Shown here: positions 12,998 through 23,742 of the stretch, one piece after another
Position numbering within the stretch: the stretch's first letter is position 1
How the letters are laid out: every line of letters begins with the position of its first letter
Origin: Trichoderma breve
Taxonomy: Eukaryota; Ascomycota; Sordariomycetes; Hypocreales; Hypocreaceae
Direction of reading: 5' to 3'
Assembly (NCBI RefSeq): GCF_028502605.1
Contig: NC_079236.1
Span: forward strand, 4,030,001-4,094,000
Length of the DNA: 64,000 bases
The notes under the pieces: generated by a model
Told to the model about the DNA's origin: nothing
Databases searched by the model: none
Seen by the model: the letters and a program-made list of their open reading frames with translations, nothing else
Position numbers and translations under genes: made by a program

Positions 12998-14382
12998 CTA
13001 AGGAATCATCTTGGCCGCCCTCATCAGATCAAAGGCCTCTGTGTAATTCTTTAATACATCTGAGCTCTTCTCAAATCCCGTGGCTGCAAACTTGGTCAAG
13101 TCATACTGCCGATCGAATATGGGCATTGATGTGAGCACATCCATGAATTCCCAGCTAGTTTTCTCAATAATACCTGGGATTAAACCATGCTTAGTCTCAA
13201 AGCTCGCCCATTCATCGCGATGTTGAGTCATGTATGCGGCCACGCCAAGACTGGGCGTTTCCTCTGGGGCAATGCCTTCAAGGCCAAACAGGTCGCAAAT
13301 TGACGCCCATTTCTCGGCCCAATTATTTCCCTTGGTGACTGGAGAATCTCCAACATTATAAACCTCGCCATTTGGTGCCTCTTTCAAACTGGAAGCAAAG
13401 ATGTGTGCTCTAGCCAAGGTCGTTTGTCCAATTTCGGTGTAGTGACTGTTATAGACAGCCAGAGGACCAGGATAGGGAAGAGGCTTCTTTGTCCCCGACG
13501 AGTTTTTATCGCGGTATGCGTAAAAGCTAAGGAAAATACCCAAAGCTTGAACATAATTCATCGCATTACCGCCACCGGGGACAAAGCCAATCTAGATTCC
13601 ATCAGTCAAGCGCTATTATCGTCAGTCACAAAGGGGGCTTACCACTAAATCTGGGCGAATCTCTGCAAAACGCCAACTCTTTCCAGCGGAAAGTTTTTGG
13701 AGTGCATCATACTGAGCATAATAGAAGACTTGATCCTCGTATGGCTGAGGAATTCGCGGGTCTGTCTCCTTGGCAGGGACTTTGGGAAATCCCAGTTGCG
13801 GAACATGCACATAACCGTATGACTATCGAATGGGAAGTCAGTATATATTAGCAACCTGGGGTTGATCGGGCGCAACAACCTTGCCTCCAGTTTGCAAAGT
13901 CCAAAACCTCAATTTTGGACTGACTCTCTCAACTGCCTGAACTGCCGTTTCAAGTATGCGAACATTGACCTCTTTGAGGATGTCAAAGCCTTCGAAATCT
14001 GAAGCTCCAGCGGGTTGAACATATGCTAAAAAGAGCATTCATTTTAGTTTTCTGCAACGATGCTTTCGGAAAGGGGTTGGTTCTAAGTCATACCCGCAAA
14101 GTACACATCAGTCACATCCTTGATGCCTTCAATATCCGCCAGCTTAGCCACCACATCATCTATGCTCTTGGTGAGGTCAATGCCATGAGCCAGCGTAAGG
14201 CGGCTATCTTCGGGCAGAAAAGACGTCGATTTGTCTAACGGTCGATTTGTGAGGCCAATAACACGGCGAAATGCCGTGGTGGTGGGATACTTCAGGGCTT
14301 CGCGCAAAAGAGCCCATCCAGTGATGCCGGAAGCTCCAAACACCAAGGCGGTGCGATTTTCAATAGTAGAGATGGAAGACAT
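12998..14382 (-). CDS. PRISE-like NAD(P)-dependent reductase (atypical SDR)
   Basis: Extended short-chain dehydrogenase of the PRISE (progesterone 5-beta-reductase/iridoid synthase-like) type, which reduces enones using NAD(P)H. Exons 14382-14094, 14025-13880, 13822-13643 and 13591-12998 (introns 68, 57, 51 bp) give 402 residues, a normal length. The Rossmann motif GASGITG is at residues 16-22. LRFWTLQTGGK and the AQYDALQKLSAGKSWRFAEIRPDLV block are characteristic of fungal members, followed by GFVPGGGNAMN. A TATATATA stretch lies about 110 bp upstream. Members are common tailoring enzymes in fungal clusters. Whether this one belongs to the polyketide pathway is inference from position only, because 1.9 kb separates it from the methyltransferase. 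Confidence 0.82.
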
Positions 14383-15482
14383 TTCGGTAATATTTGATGA
14401 GTAGTTGTGAAGTAGAAAATGAAGACAAGTTGTTTTACTTTGTGAGCAAGAAATTGTCTGGCCACTCTGAAGTCATTAAATACCTAGTGTATATATATGC
14501 TTTTGCTAGCAAAAGAAATGCAATTACTATTCAAAACTTCATTGTTCCAACTACGTGAAGCCGGAAGACGAAGTTTGCCCGTGTTTCCATTCCGGCGGAC
14601 TTTGCACAAGACTCGAAATCACATTCATGAAGCCCCAGATACACTGAAAAAAAATCCAATCTCAAGCGAAGTCTCCCTTGCGCCCTCTGTCGCGAAGACC
14701 AATTTGGCGGAGCGAGAGCGAAAACGACTTAAGCTGGTCCCAGAGAAATGACTAATCGCGCCGTCGCCGAATTCGATCCCTGTAGCATCCAGCCAATAAA
14801 GAGGCGTTGTTCCGGGGCTAGAGCTGACCAAGACGGCATCAAGAATTCATCCTTCTCGATCGCGTCTCCGTCATTGTCCGCCGCTCCGCCAAAGTCGGAC
14901 GAGAAGCAATGATACTCCGCACTATGAATTTTTATCATGTGCCTGCTACCATCTAGTTTACTCCTGAAATCAATGGTCCGCTGCGGAATTTTTCTTGAGT
15001 CTGTCGGGAATTATTCCCGCTATTTTTTCCATAGGATGATGCGATTGTGTTGGTATGAACAAGCACTACTTTGTACCTCTCTTTCTACTCACGTAAGAAG
15101 CCATCAACACTTGCAATAGAAACCTACTCGTAGATACCTAGTAGGTATTAAGCCACGCGGAGTACATATTTTAAAGTTCGCCTTGTTTATTCCATAATTC
15201 AGGCTTTGGCAGCATGATAGGCAGAGTATTTCATGATATACTGCGCGCACGAAGTCTTGTTTTGCTACTCTTCATTCTATTCTAATAGCGTTCATCTTCG
15301 CTACCCTACATGCTAAAAAGTGAACAGCGGGATAATATCGAGAGCAACATTTAACCCACCACTCCCGTCGATGGTACGTACTGCTTAGTAGGTACCTGCA
15401 ATCATGTACCTTTGCCCTGAATTATGGAGGCAGGTACGGAATGTTTCGGGCCGAGCCTACAGACCCACTTATCCTGGGCACC

Positions 15483-15489
15483 TATAAAA
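15483..15489 (+). promoter_or_regulatory. TATA box of a putative unknown transcript
   Basis: TATAAAA followed within about 40 bp by a long pyrimidine tract (CTTTTTCTTTTTCTTC), the usual layout of a strong filamentous-fungal core promoter. No annotated gene starts here. Confidence 0.4.
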
Positions 15490-15555
15490 TTTCGCTTCGC
15501 TGGCGAACTTTTCAATTTTCTTTTTCTTTTTCTTCTTTACGTCGACAATACTTCA

Positions 15556-15870
15556 GTATGTGCACCCCCAACTGCTGCCTATCACTGCAACGACAGCTTG
15601 CTAACAAATCCCCTACAGGAGAATCATTTCTATAGTATTCGTCTCTTGCTTTGGTTCCCAAAAGAGCCATCGAATCCACCCTGGTTGATGATTGTATATC
15701 CTCGATATCCAAGAGTGAATATTTTTGGTCCTCTCGAACCATCCGGAAGGATGGCGGTAGAAGCCTCGTGCATCTGCTGTATAGAGAGTTGTTTTTCTCT
15801 TGATGATCTCGACCCCGTCGATGGTCTGCCTTCGAGCGCATTGGCGGGGTGGATGTCGATGGACGTCTGA
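15556..15870 (+). other. putative spliced small gene or non-coding RNA
   Basis: Just downstream of the TATA box and CT tract is a consensus intron: donor GTATGT at 15556, branch GCTAAC at about 15599-15604, acceptor CTACAG ending at 15618 (63 bp). After it a 60-codon frame (ATG at 15688, stop ending at 15870) begins MIVYPRYPRVNIFGP. It has no recognised domain. It could be a small protein, a non-coding RNA or chance. I do not recognise a function. Confidence 0.25.
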
Positions 15871-16283
15871 CAGGCTTTTTTTCTTTTCATTACATTTCTG
15901 AGGCTTGCCTTGGATGTGAAGAAGAGTCGGCTTCACGTGTCAGTTTTTTATTTCCCCACGCCGCTCTGTTGGATAATTTTTTCTCGTCCACAAAGAGTTC
16001 CGATACAGGCTTAGCGATGCTTCTTCAAATGCGTATCACTGGCCAACAGTCTTCGCTTCTTGATCTATAGAACGTACTGAACTAAGTTCAGCTCTGTGGC
16101 AAATTCGTGATGCTCTTAATTTTAATCGTGAAGAGTGCAAGAGGTTGATGGCATTGCTTACCGCGGTTTTTATGAGAAAGAGATCACAATATATGGAGGT
16201 TCTTATAACGTCTAGTAGATACACCTAAGTAGGTATGAAGTGTGTAAAGTACGGAGAAATCTTAAACGTCAATATATCTCGTG

Positions 16284-17778
16284 CTATGCGTTGAAGACAA
16301 TGTCGATGATCCCCATTGGTGATCCGACCACAGTATAGAACCCTTTCAGGTCAAAGCGACTATCAGCACGCTTGACGACTTCAGTCCAATCTGACGCCTT
16401 GCGCTCTTTCGAATTGTGGTTTACAAACATCTGTAAATCGACAGCTCCGAGAAGTCTTCGGGTTGAGAGCGGTACTACGGGCTTGCCTTGCTCATCATGA
16501 TCTGGGGGAATAATATTGTCAAAAATGATGATGTGCACTCCAGACTTGAGCACCGGAAGTAAGTTCCGTAAGATCTGCACTACGTATTTGTCGGACCAGT
16601 CATGGAAAATCGACTTAAATAGATAGGCATCGGCTGTGAGAGTTTGTGGTTCGAAGAAATTGTACGCATTGAATGAGATGCGTGATGCGTGTTCGGTTGA
16701 AGTTATTACCTCATTAAAACTGGGTTCGACATCTGGAAAGTCTTGAACAATCAGTTTCAGCTTAGGATGGGCTTTTGCAAGTAGAAGACTGATGTGTCCC
16801 GTCGATCCGCCAACCTGTGAAAGAGCATCAGTTAGCACACACGTCATTGTCGTCTTGTTACAATAGACGACAGGAGGAGAAGGAACAGAAAGAGAAATCG
16901 GCATCCACATACATCTACCACAGTGGCATTTCCAAGACTCTCCCAGTCAAACTTTTCGAGTACCTGAGCCGTCAGTTGCGTCTGAGATAATGCCTTCATG
17001 GCTAAAGCGAATCGCTCGGCACGATATCCTTTCGGCCTCCCAGGCTCTTCATACGACTCGGCAAATGCCCAGTAGGCCTTTCCACGGACCTTCCCTCTGT
17101 CGCTTGCCAAATATTGGGGACAATGCTCTTCTTCCTCGCTATGTGTTTTATGTCCGACGTAAAACTTCTGGAGAGCGTCTACTCCGACTGTAGCAGCGGG
17201 ACGCACGTCTTCCATGCAGTGTCCTATGAATGCACTTCTGGCGGCGTCGCGAGCAACGTAAGCAGATGCTGCTGAATGCACGATACGATCTGATCCGGGC
17301 GCTTCTTCAAGGAAAAAGAACATGGTGAGCGCTTGCTTCAAGAACCGACGGACTGTCACTTCGGGAAGCTGGATAGCAGCGGCAATCTCAGCATAGCTGC
17401 TAGAACCGTTTAGCGGGACAAGATGCCAGATATCGAAACGATTGAGAAAGTCCAGTATCAGTCCGTCGGCATTCGGCTTGAAAATATGTCAGCTATAATG
17501 AACAACCAAGGAAGCTACGAAGACAGGAAACTTACAAAAAGACACTGCTGGATCAAGTATTCAGTTGGCCCAGTAGCTAGATGTAGCATCTTCGTCAGAG
17601 TTTCGACAAGCTGCAATCGAGGACCCTGCACCTCGGGAGCAGGCGAAAGGAGGTCGGGAGCATCTTCAGAGAATGATGGCTGCGGACTGTTGCGTTCCTG
17701 AAGCGCAGTGGTCAGAGTAGTTGTCAAACCAACAACACGAGCGGCAAGGCTCTCGAGTGTAAGGTCTGATTGGGCCAT
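16284..17778 (-). CDS. SAM-dependent O-methyltransferase (AflP/COMT-like)
   Basis: Class I O-methyltransferase that would transfer methyl from SAM to a phenolic hydroxyl. Exons 17778-17536, 17476-16913 and 16814-16284 (introns 59 and 98 bp) give 445 residues, close to sterigmatocystin/aflatoxin-type OMTs. An N-terminal dimerisation/winged-helix part (DIWHLVPLNGSSSYAEIAAA) precedes the SAM motif DVGGSTGH (about 269-276), which is rebuilt exactly by the second splice. The catalytic His/Asp pair lies in SIFHDWSD (His near 340), with FDNIIPP after it. It is divergent from the psi-ACP-methyltransferase gene across about 1 kb. A role in O-methylating the polyketide product is likely from context but unproven. 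Confidence 0.88.
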
Positions 17779-18785
17779 GCTAAAGATATTGAATCAAAGA
17801 TACCGCATATGGACATACAAGACGCAATAGTTCTTGCTCCTTCTATTATATAGACCTCGTATATAACCTTATCCGGAGTATTAATAGGTAGTGTGACATT
17901 GACACACTTTAGAAGCAAGATGTAATAGAAAAGATGAGGAAATTAAACCCCAATTGGAAATCGTGGTGTAAAGAGAAAAATAAAGGAAAAGAGCCGCTGC
18001 AGGAGCAAGTGCGCAAGGCTCATCTTTACGGGAGCTATAATTGTTAGTGGGTGGCCACAAAACGCCATCCGCGTATTTACAATATCGGCTTCTCTTGTCA
18101 TAGCAGAACACATGTATACCATTGGTGGGACTGTTGCTTGGGCATGTAAAGTACTACTCAAATAGTGATAGATATCGCATGTATCCAATCAATTACAGTG
18201 GATATCTGGAGCTTGTAGACTATAGAGGTAAAATGACGAGTTCCTTTTTCTTCTTCTTTTTTATCGTTTTTTGTATAAATGTATACGGTACGTCCATTAT
18301 ACCTACATCGAGTACACTATGCAGAGTCTCATAGCATAGCGCATCAGCGTTCGGAGCATTGTGAAAGATGCCCTGTGGGCGATGTTTAGAGAAAGTGGCT
18401 AAATAGCGTACGAACAAGATAGATAAAAAAATAGCCTGATGTGGTCTCATTCTCAAATTGTATAGTTGTAGCCAGTGAATCGGTGAATTTACAGCCGGCA
18501 CATTCTTTACCTATTAATTTATTCCCCTGTATCTGCCTCTCACTCCGGCGACTTTTTCTGATGAATAGCGGCATTTGCAAAGAGTAAGCCTACAAATGCA
18601 GACTTAGCCAACTACCTATCTGGTGTAGTCAGGTATAGATTAGTGGGCTGTCCACTGTATTGACCACATCGTATCGTTCAATAGTTCAAAGTTTGCGGAA
18701 TTCTCTTAAATGTACCCTTTACAGTGTTCGTCCTTTACGCTCCATCTAACCACTGGTTTCCAGCAAAACTAGAGCAGAAAAAGAA
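17779..18785. promoter_or_regulatory. divergent promoter region OMT / psi-ACP-MT
   Basis: One kilobase between two divergently read genes. AT-rich, with a short pyrimidine-rich tract and one CGG-N11-CCG spacing at 18481-18497 of the kind bound by some Zn2Cys6 dimers. No repeated copy was found at the other cluster promoters, so no binding claim is made. Confidence 0.4.
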
Positions 18786-20246
18786 ATGGTAGCTCAAAAG
18801 GTAACGAGCGGAGAGTTACTCGAGAAAGTTCGTGAAATTTTCTGTGATGTTACTGGTTTAGATGCGGACGAAGTCGAGGAGGACTCAGAACTAGATGAGC
18901 TTGGAGTCGACACTATCTTGGCCAAAGAGCTGGCACGGAAGCTCAGTGGATTCTCTGGTCGCACGGTAGAGAGCAGCCGGATCCTGGAATCGGAAAATTT
19001 TATAAGTGTTGTTCACTACATACAGTCCATTCTCGACGTTGGAAATGAAACAACAAGTGGCAATGACAAAGAGACACCATCCAGAAAACAGGCAAAGGAC
19101 CCAAGGTCCGCTGCCACCAATGATACTCTTGCAGCTTCTGTAATTCAAGAGGCATTCAGTTCAACAAAGCAAATCACAGATGAACTCATTGTCGATGGCC
19201 ATATGGGGAATTACTGTGGCGAGGTGATGCCCAGATCAACAGAGCTCTGCATAGCATATCTGGTTGAGGCATTCGAGCAGCTTGGCTGTAGCATCCGGTC
19301 AGCGAAGCCAGGAGATAAGCTCAAGCGCGTTCCATATTTACCGAAATATGACAAATTCATGGAGCTCTTCTATGAACTGCTTCGCGAACAAGCTCTGATA
19401 GAAATGGATGGGTCCGAAATTGTCCGAGCATCACAAAATTGTCCAGCCAAACCAGCGACCGAATTACTCGAAGATTTACTTCAAGATGAGCCCTCTCATG
19501 CACCAGAGTTTAATCTCGTACAGGTGACTGGACCATCATTAGCTGATTGCCTATCTGGCAAGCAAGATGGGATCGCACTTATCTTCGGCACAGCCCAGGG
19601 CCGTCAACGGGTTTCAGATCTCTATGCCCTATCTCCAATCAATCGCGTCTGGATACATCAGCTTGCCTATTTCCTGGAACAGCTCGTTAAGAGAGTGCCT
19701 CAAAATGGGCAACCGCTAAGAATCATGGAGCTGGGAGCGGGCACCGGCGGCACAACATCGACGGTGATACCTGTCTTGGCACGGCTCGGAGTGCCTATCG
19801 TGTATACCATGACGGACATTTCAGCCTCCTTAGTGGCTGCTGCGAAAAGAAAGTATCGCGAATACCCATCTATGCAGTTCAAGGTGGTCGATGTTGAATC
19901 ACAACCTAACCCGGAGCTGTTACGCAGTCAACACATCATTCTCTCTACAGCGTGCATCCATGCGACGCGGAGCCTTCCAGTCTCCCTGAAAAATATTTAT
20001 AGTATGTTGCGACCGGACGGGTTTGTGATGCTTTTGGAGCAGACACAACAAATTCCATGGGTGGACTTCGTCTTTGGGCTCCTGGAAGGCTGGTGGTTGT
20101 TTGAAGATGGGCGTCATCATGCACTTGCGCCTGTTACTCATTGGGAGAAAATAATGAAGCAAGTGGGCTTCGGCCATGTGGACTGGACGGCAGGGGAGCG
20201 TCCAGAAGCAGGATTGCAGCGCTTGATTATTGGGTATGCGAGTTAG
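18786..20246 (+). CDS. trans-acting psi-ACP-C-methyltransferase
   Basis: Stand-alone C-methyltransferase of the nrPKS CMeT type with an N-terminal pseudo-acyl-carrier domain; single exon, 486 residues. Residues 9-85 form an ACP fold, but the phosphopantetheine-bearing serine is Thr (ELGVDT, Thr43, codon ACT at 18912-18914), so it should stay in the apo form. From about 140 on it is a PKS CMeT domain: SAM motif IMELGAGTGGTT near 312-323, then MTDIS, IHATRSL and LLEGWWLFEDGRHHAL, all usual in NR-PKS CMeT domains. From memory, a psi-ACP-MT of exactly this build was described for tricholignan A biosynthesis in Trichoderma harzianum, where the apo psi-ACP is needed for methylation by docking on the PKS. 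The nrPKS in this window lacks a CMeT, which fits. Confidence 0.92.
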   Translation: MVAQKVTSGELLEKVREIFCDVTGLDADEVEEDSELDELGVDTILAKELARKLSGFSGRTVESSRILESENFISVVHYIQSILDVGNETTSGNDKETPSRKQAKDPRSAATNDTLAASVIQEAFSSTKQITDELIVDGHMGNYCGEVMPRSTELCIAYLVEAFEQLGCSIRSAKPGDKLKRVPYLPKYDKFMELFYELLREQALIEMDGSEIVRASQNCPAKPATELLEDLLQDEPSHAPEFNLVQVTGPSLADCLSGKQDGIALIFGTAQGRQRVSDLYALSPINRVWIHQLAYFLEQLVKRVPQNGQPLRIMELGAGTGGTTSTVIPVLARLGVPIVYTMTDISASLVAAAKRKYREYPSMQFKVVDVESQPNPELLRSQHIILSTACIHATRSLPVSLKNIYSMLRPDGFVMLLEQTQQIPWVDFVFGLLEGWWLFEDGRHHALAPVTHWEKIMKQVGFGHVDWTAGERPEAGLQRLIIGYAS

Positions 20247-21203
20247 CGGTTCTGTAGATTCCGCATTGAACTTGAAGGGCGGTGAACTTTCTGAGGTCTG
20301 AATACAACTGGCTTGATAGCTATTACGAGACAGAAGTATTCTGTCTGGCCGAGGGTTCTCCCCTACAGATATTTAACGATAGTGTATGAGATATCTCTAG
20401 GTTGGTAAAATAAGGATTCAAACTTTTATACAATCGCAAAGCTACTGTGTTTAAGACGGCGCAGTATGTCTCTCTCGCACCAGCGTCAGATGGTTCTCTC
20501 CGCGGCTCGGCTTCGATGGATGTAATTTATTCCAGGGACAAGCAATAGTCTTTGTTTCTTTGAGCAACCTGTTATGACTGTGTCTCTTACAAGGGTGCTC
20601 TGTATATTTGTCAACCAATAGGGTGATACAATGTATCCGCTTGGGTTGTCGAATGTAGGGGAGGACTATTCATGTAAGCTAAGTTCGTGTTGGCATTGTT
20701 CTATTGACTAAAGGAATACAATATAACACACGCCGCCCATAATGGCAAAAAGCTAATTATGTTCTAAAATTGTATAAAAGATTTTGTTATTCATTATCAT
20801 CGTTTGTCGACTTAATTTAGAAGGTATTCATTCTTACAGGTCTGATCGAAAATACTCAAATAATATGATATATCAAACACTATGTTTCCATGTACATCTA
20901 CTAAGTAGTAATGCTGTAATTGATACCATCGGCTACCTAAATCCCACTGGAGCTAAAAGAACTTCGTATATTTGTACCCGAGATATTCCATCACTAGCAC
21001 CATAAGTACTAAGATGTAGAAGAAAGTCTACTAGTGTATACATGTAGGACACCCAGATGCTAGACATGTTGTTATAATTCTTGTCAGGCATGGATGAAAC
21101 TACCAGTGATTTTGAGAAGTGGAGAGTATTTATAAGTAAGGTACTAATGAAATAAAAACATCTGGCTCGATTACTGAAAGGAGTTCACCTTGTTACTAAG
21201 TGA
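20247..21203. other. convergent intergenic region
   Basis: 957 bp between the 3' ends of the psi-ACP-MT and the hydrolase gene. AT-rich; terminator/3' UTR space for both. No gene, RNA or repeat recognised. Confidence 0.5.
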
Positions 21204-22145
21204 TTACATTCCATCCAAAACGCTTTTGATGAAACTGTATACGGCCTTTCGTGCGCGGATTCCCTCAGGCAGTTCCAATTCCCAGTTGAACCCATGCCAC
21301 ATACCCTCAGATACGAGCAGTTCCGTTTTACCCCCGGCCTCCCGCAACTTCCAATACAATCTCACACACTGGCTCAAAAGTATGTCCCTAGTACCGGTGT
21401 TGATGACTGTAGGCGGAAAAGGCCCGCTCAGTTCGGCGTAGACTGGTGATAATAGCTCGTCCTTTAGATCCACTCCACCAGCGTATAGAGCGCTCATTGC
21501 GCCAACAAGTACATGGTTATCGACTAGGTCACGGCCATCATTGAAAACATTCGAGTCTCCAACACCCGAGAGATCAGTGTTTGGAGTGTAAAAGGCCAAA
21601 GCAGCGGGCAGTTCAAGACCTTCGCGCTGCGCCCTCACAATAAGTGAGAGCATGATTTGGCCGCCAGCAGAGCTGCTCAGGCCGACAATGTTCTTGGCAC
21701 CAAACTTGACAATCATCTCACGGTAAACAGTGAGACATTGTTCGATGGCGATGGGATATTTGACTTCGGGAGAAAGATCATAATCGACAGAGTAGACTGT
21801 CAAGCCAAGTTCACCAGCTATCATGAGGGCTGTACGCTCCCTAGCAGTACCCATGACAAAGCCTCCTCCGTGAATGTCGAAGATAACTCGTCCCTGATAT
21901 TTGGGATCTGGCGAGGAAGGGCTGATAATAAGGACGGGAATGCCACCCATGGTGATATTCTCTGTTTTGAGATTGAACTTCTCAATGAGACTTTCTTCCA
22001 CCGGCTCTTCCGCAGCATGAAACGCCTGCCGAGTCACGGTTACTGCCTGAATGGCTTCTATCGGGATACCCTCCGCCGCGGAGAGAAACTCGACAGCCTG
22101 AGGGCTGATGGTTGCTTCTTGTGCTGGGGTGATGGGAAGAGGCAT
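21204..22145 (-). CDS. HSL-type alpha/beta hydrolase
   Basis: Esterase/lipase of the hormone-sensitive-lipase family; single exon, 313 residues from ATG 22145. An ATG 93 bp upstream only adds a Ser/Asn-rich tail with no domain. The oxyanion-hole motif HGGGF is at about 92-96, preceded by VIFDI. The nucleophile elbow reads SSSAGG (Ser159) where the family usually has GDSAGG. The Asp lies in GTRDILLS and the His in WHGFNWE. A TTTTATA (TATAAAA on the coding strand, 22238-22244) lies about 95 bp upstream. It is divergent to the SDR gene. It could deacylate or hydrolyse a pathway intermediate, or be a general esterase; no sequence feature decides. Confidence 0.83.
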   Translation of the reverse strand: MPLPITPAQEATISPQAVEFLSAAEGIPIEAIQAVTVTRQAFHAAEEPVEESLIEKFNLKTENITMGGIPVLIISPSSPDPKYQGRVIFDIHGGGFVMGTARERTALMIAGELGLTVYSVDYDLSPEVKYPIAIEQCLTVYREMIVKFGAKNIVGLSSSAGGQIMLSLIVRAQREGLELPAALAFYTPNTDLSGVGDSNVFNDGRDLVDNHVLVGAMSALYAGGVDLKDELLSPVYAELSGPFPPTVINTGTRDILLSQCVRLYWKLREAGGKTELLVSEGMWHGFNWELELPEGIRARKAVYSFIKSVLDGM

Positions 22146-22237
22146 TTTCGTATACAAAAAGTTTTGATCTGATTGATGATTTATTGTTGATGAGCTCTGG
22201 TTGATGAGTTGTAAAACATTCAACGGGGGATCTCGCA

Positions 22238-22244
22238 TTTTATA
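22238..22244 (-). promoter_or_regulatory. TATA box of the hydrolase gene
   Basis: TATAAAA on the minus strand about 95 bp upstream of the chosen ATG at 22145. It favours that start over the one at 22238, which overlaps the box itself. Confidence 0.6.
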
Positions 22245-22465
22245 ACTTGATTATATGTATATAATTATCTACATAGAGAACCTTTATCGCCGCATTTCTG
22301 AAATCGGACATAGGCAGATGTAGCATCCCGACGTACCGGCAACTCCTTTTCACCGTATTTCATCTGATGATGGCATGAATATCGACGCTTTGCATTTCAT
22401 TTCAAGACTTTCGTAGCCAATCAGATTTGGTACAGCCACTAATAGGTAGACAGCCCCTCAGTATG

Positions 22466-22540
22466 GAGGCGGCCGCTTCATAGTTCAGAGCGGCCGCTCG
22501 AGATATAGGAGCCGCCGCTCAAGGTATAAGAGCCGAGTCC
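22466..22540. repeat. 21-bp GC-rich near-tandem repeats with palindrome
   Basis: Three to four imperfect units of 21-22 bp start with GAG(G)CGGCCGCT, GAGCGGCCGCTC, GAGCCGCCGCTC and GAGCCGAGTC at 22466, 22488, 22509 and 22530. The second contains the perfect 12-bp palindrome GAGCGGCCGCTC. They lie between the divergent hydrolase and SDR genes, just upstream of the SDR start, in an otherwise AT-rich promoter. CGG/CCG half-sites at fixed spacing suggest a Zn2Cys6 regulator array, but this is inference. Confidence 0.6.
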
Positions 22541-22646
22541 TAGTCTCAATGTAGAAATTTTGATGACACAAGGGTCAACTATATCTTTGTCGCCCCATCT
22601 CTTCTTCTCGACACTGGGCCAGACATTTTCTTCAAACTCTGCAGTC

Positions 22647-23742
22647 ATGAAAGGTGTTTTCCTGGACACTGTCCGCACTTCCAATGCTACCCTCAAGGCC
22701 CTCGGCCCAGGGCTTGTTGCCGTATTTGTTGGGGGCACAAGCGGTATCGGAGAGTCAATCTTGAAGGCATTCGTGGGCGCTACTGCAGCATCAAAGGTCT
22801 ACGTTGTAGGTCGAAGCCAAGATGCTGCTAATCGCATTATAAAAGAGTGCCGAGAAGTCAACGAGACGAGCGAGGTGGAATTCTTACAAGCCGACGTCTC
22901 TGAGATAGCAAACGTTGACCGCGTCTGTTCCGATATTATCCAAAGAGAGAAGCGGTTGAATCTGCTAGTGTTAACGACGGGAATATTGACTGTTGACGGC
23001 AGAAACGGTACCACTCACCTCCGGCTCAATGGATAAAAATGCTAATTAATTGCCAACCTGAACAGAATCACCTGAAGGTCTCGATCGTAAAATGGCCGTC
23101 CACTATTACTCTCGCATGCGTTTCATCTCGAATTTGCTCCCACTTCTCACAAGCTCTGCGTCATCTTCCCAGCTGTCCCGCGTCATGACAGTGTTGGGTG
23201 CTGGCATCGGGAACCGCATGATAGAGAGTGATCTTGATCTGAAGTCCAACTTTTCTCTATCTAATTGCGGCGCACACTGCGGTGTAATGACGGATTTAAT
23301 GCTCGAGAGATTCGCCGCTACATGGAAAGGAACAGCGTTTGTTCACACGGCTCCTGGTGTGGTAAAAACAAACCTCGGATCAGGATTGCCGACCTATTTA
23401 CGAGCTGCTTTCAAAGTTGCGGGGCCATTGCTAGCTCCATGGACAGTTGGACTACAGGAGACAGGAGAGAGGCATTTGTTCATGGCGACTTCGAACCGAT
23501 ATCCCCCATCGGAGCTTCCGAACGACTCTAGCTGCGGCGCGCCGACTGAGAAGAATGGTGTGGCCGAGGGAAGCGATGGAGCCAGAGGGTCGGGGGCTTA
23601 TTTACTGAATTGGGATGGACAGATACAGAAGCAGAATAGGGACCTACTGGAAGAATATCGGCGAACAGGCATGGTAGAGAGGATATGGAAGCACACAATG
23701 GCTGTATTTGACAGCTGCAGTAAAGACAGAAATAGCGAATGA
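22647..23742 (+). CDS. short-chain dehydrogenase/reductase, atypical
   Basis: NAD(P)-binding SDR-like protein of 345 residues from exons 22647-23007 and 23066-23742. The 58-bp intron (GTACCA donor, GCTAATTAA branch) restores the family stretch GRNESPEGLDRKMAVHYYSR. The cofactor motif VGGTSGIGE is at about 28-36. The expected catalytic YxxxK helix is replaced by NCGAHCGVMTDLMLE; the fungal SDR subfamily with EGLDxKMxxxYYSRM generally shows this loss, so activity may be unusual or absent. HTAPGVVKTNLG follows. The C-terminal half carries a low-complexity Gly/Ser insertion. ATG 22647 was chosen because upstream codons have no homologous look. It lies between the hydrolase and the regulator, so it may be a tailoring enzyme of the polyketide locus. 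Confidence 0.75.

Larger units (their letters stand above)
14383..16283. other. 1.9-kb gap, possible unannotated transcript inside
   Basis: No confident coding gene. It holds the reductase promoter (14.39-14.5 kb) and a region at 15.48-15.87 kb that looks like the 5' end of a transcribed, spliced unit on the plus strand (listed separately). Confidence 0.4.

Noticed and set aside
18481..18497. CGG-N11-CCG dyad as the binding site of the cluster regulator
   Set aside because: Only one copy was seen; no matching spacing was found at the nrPKS, hrPKS or monooxygenase promoters, so it may be chance.
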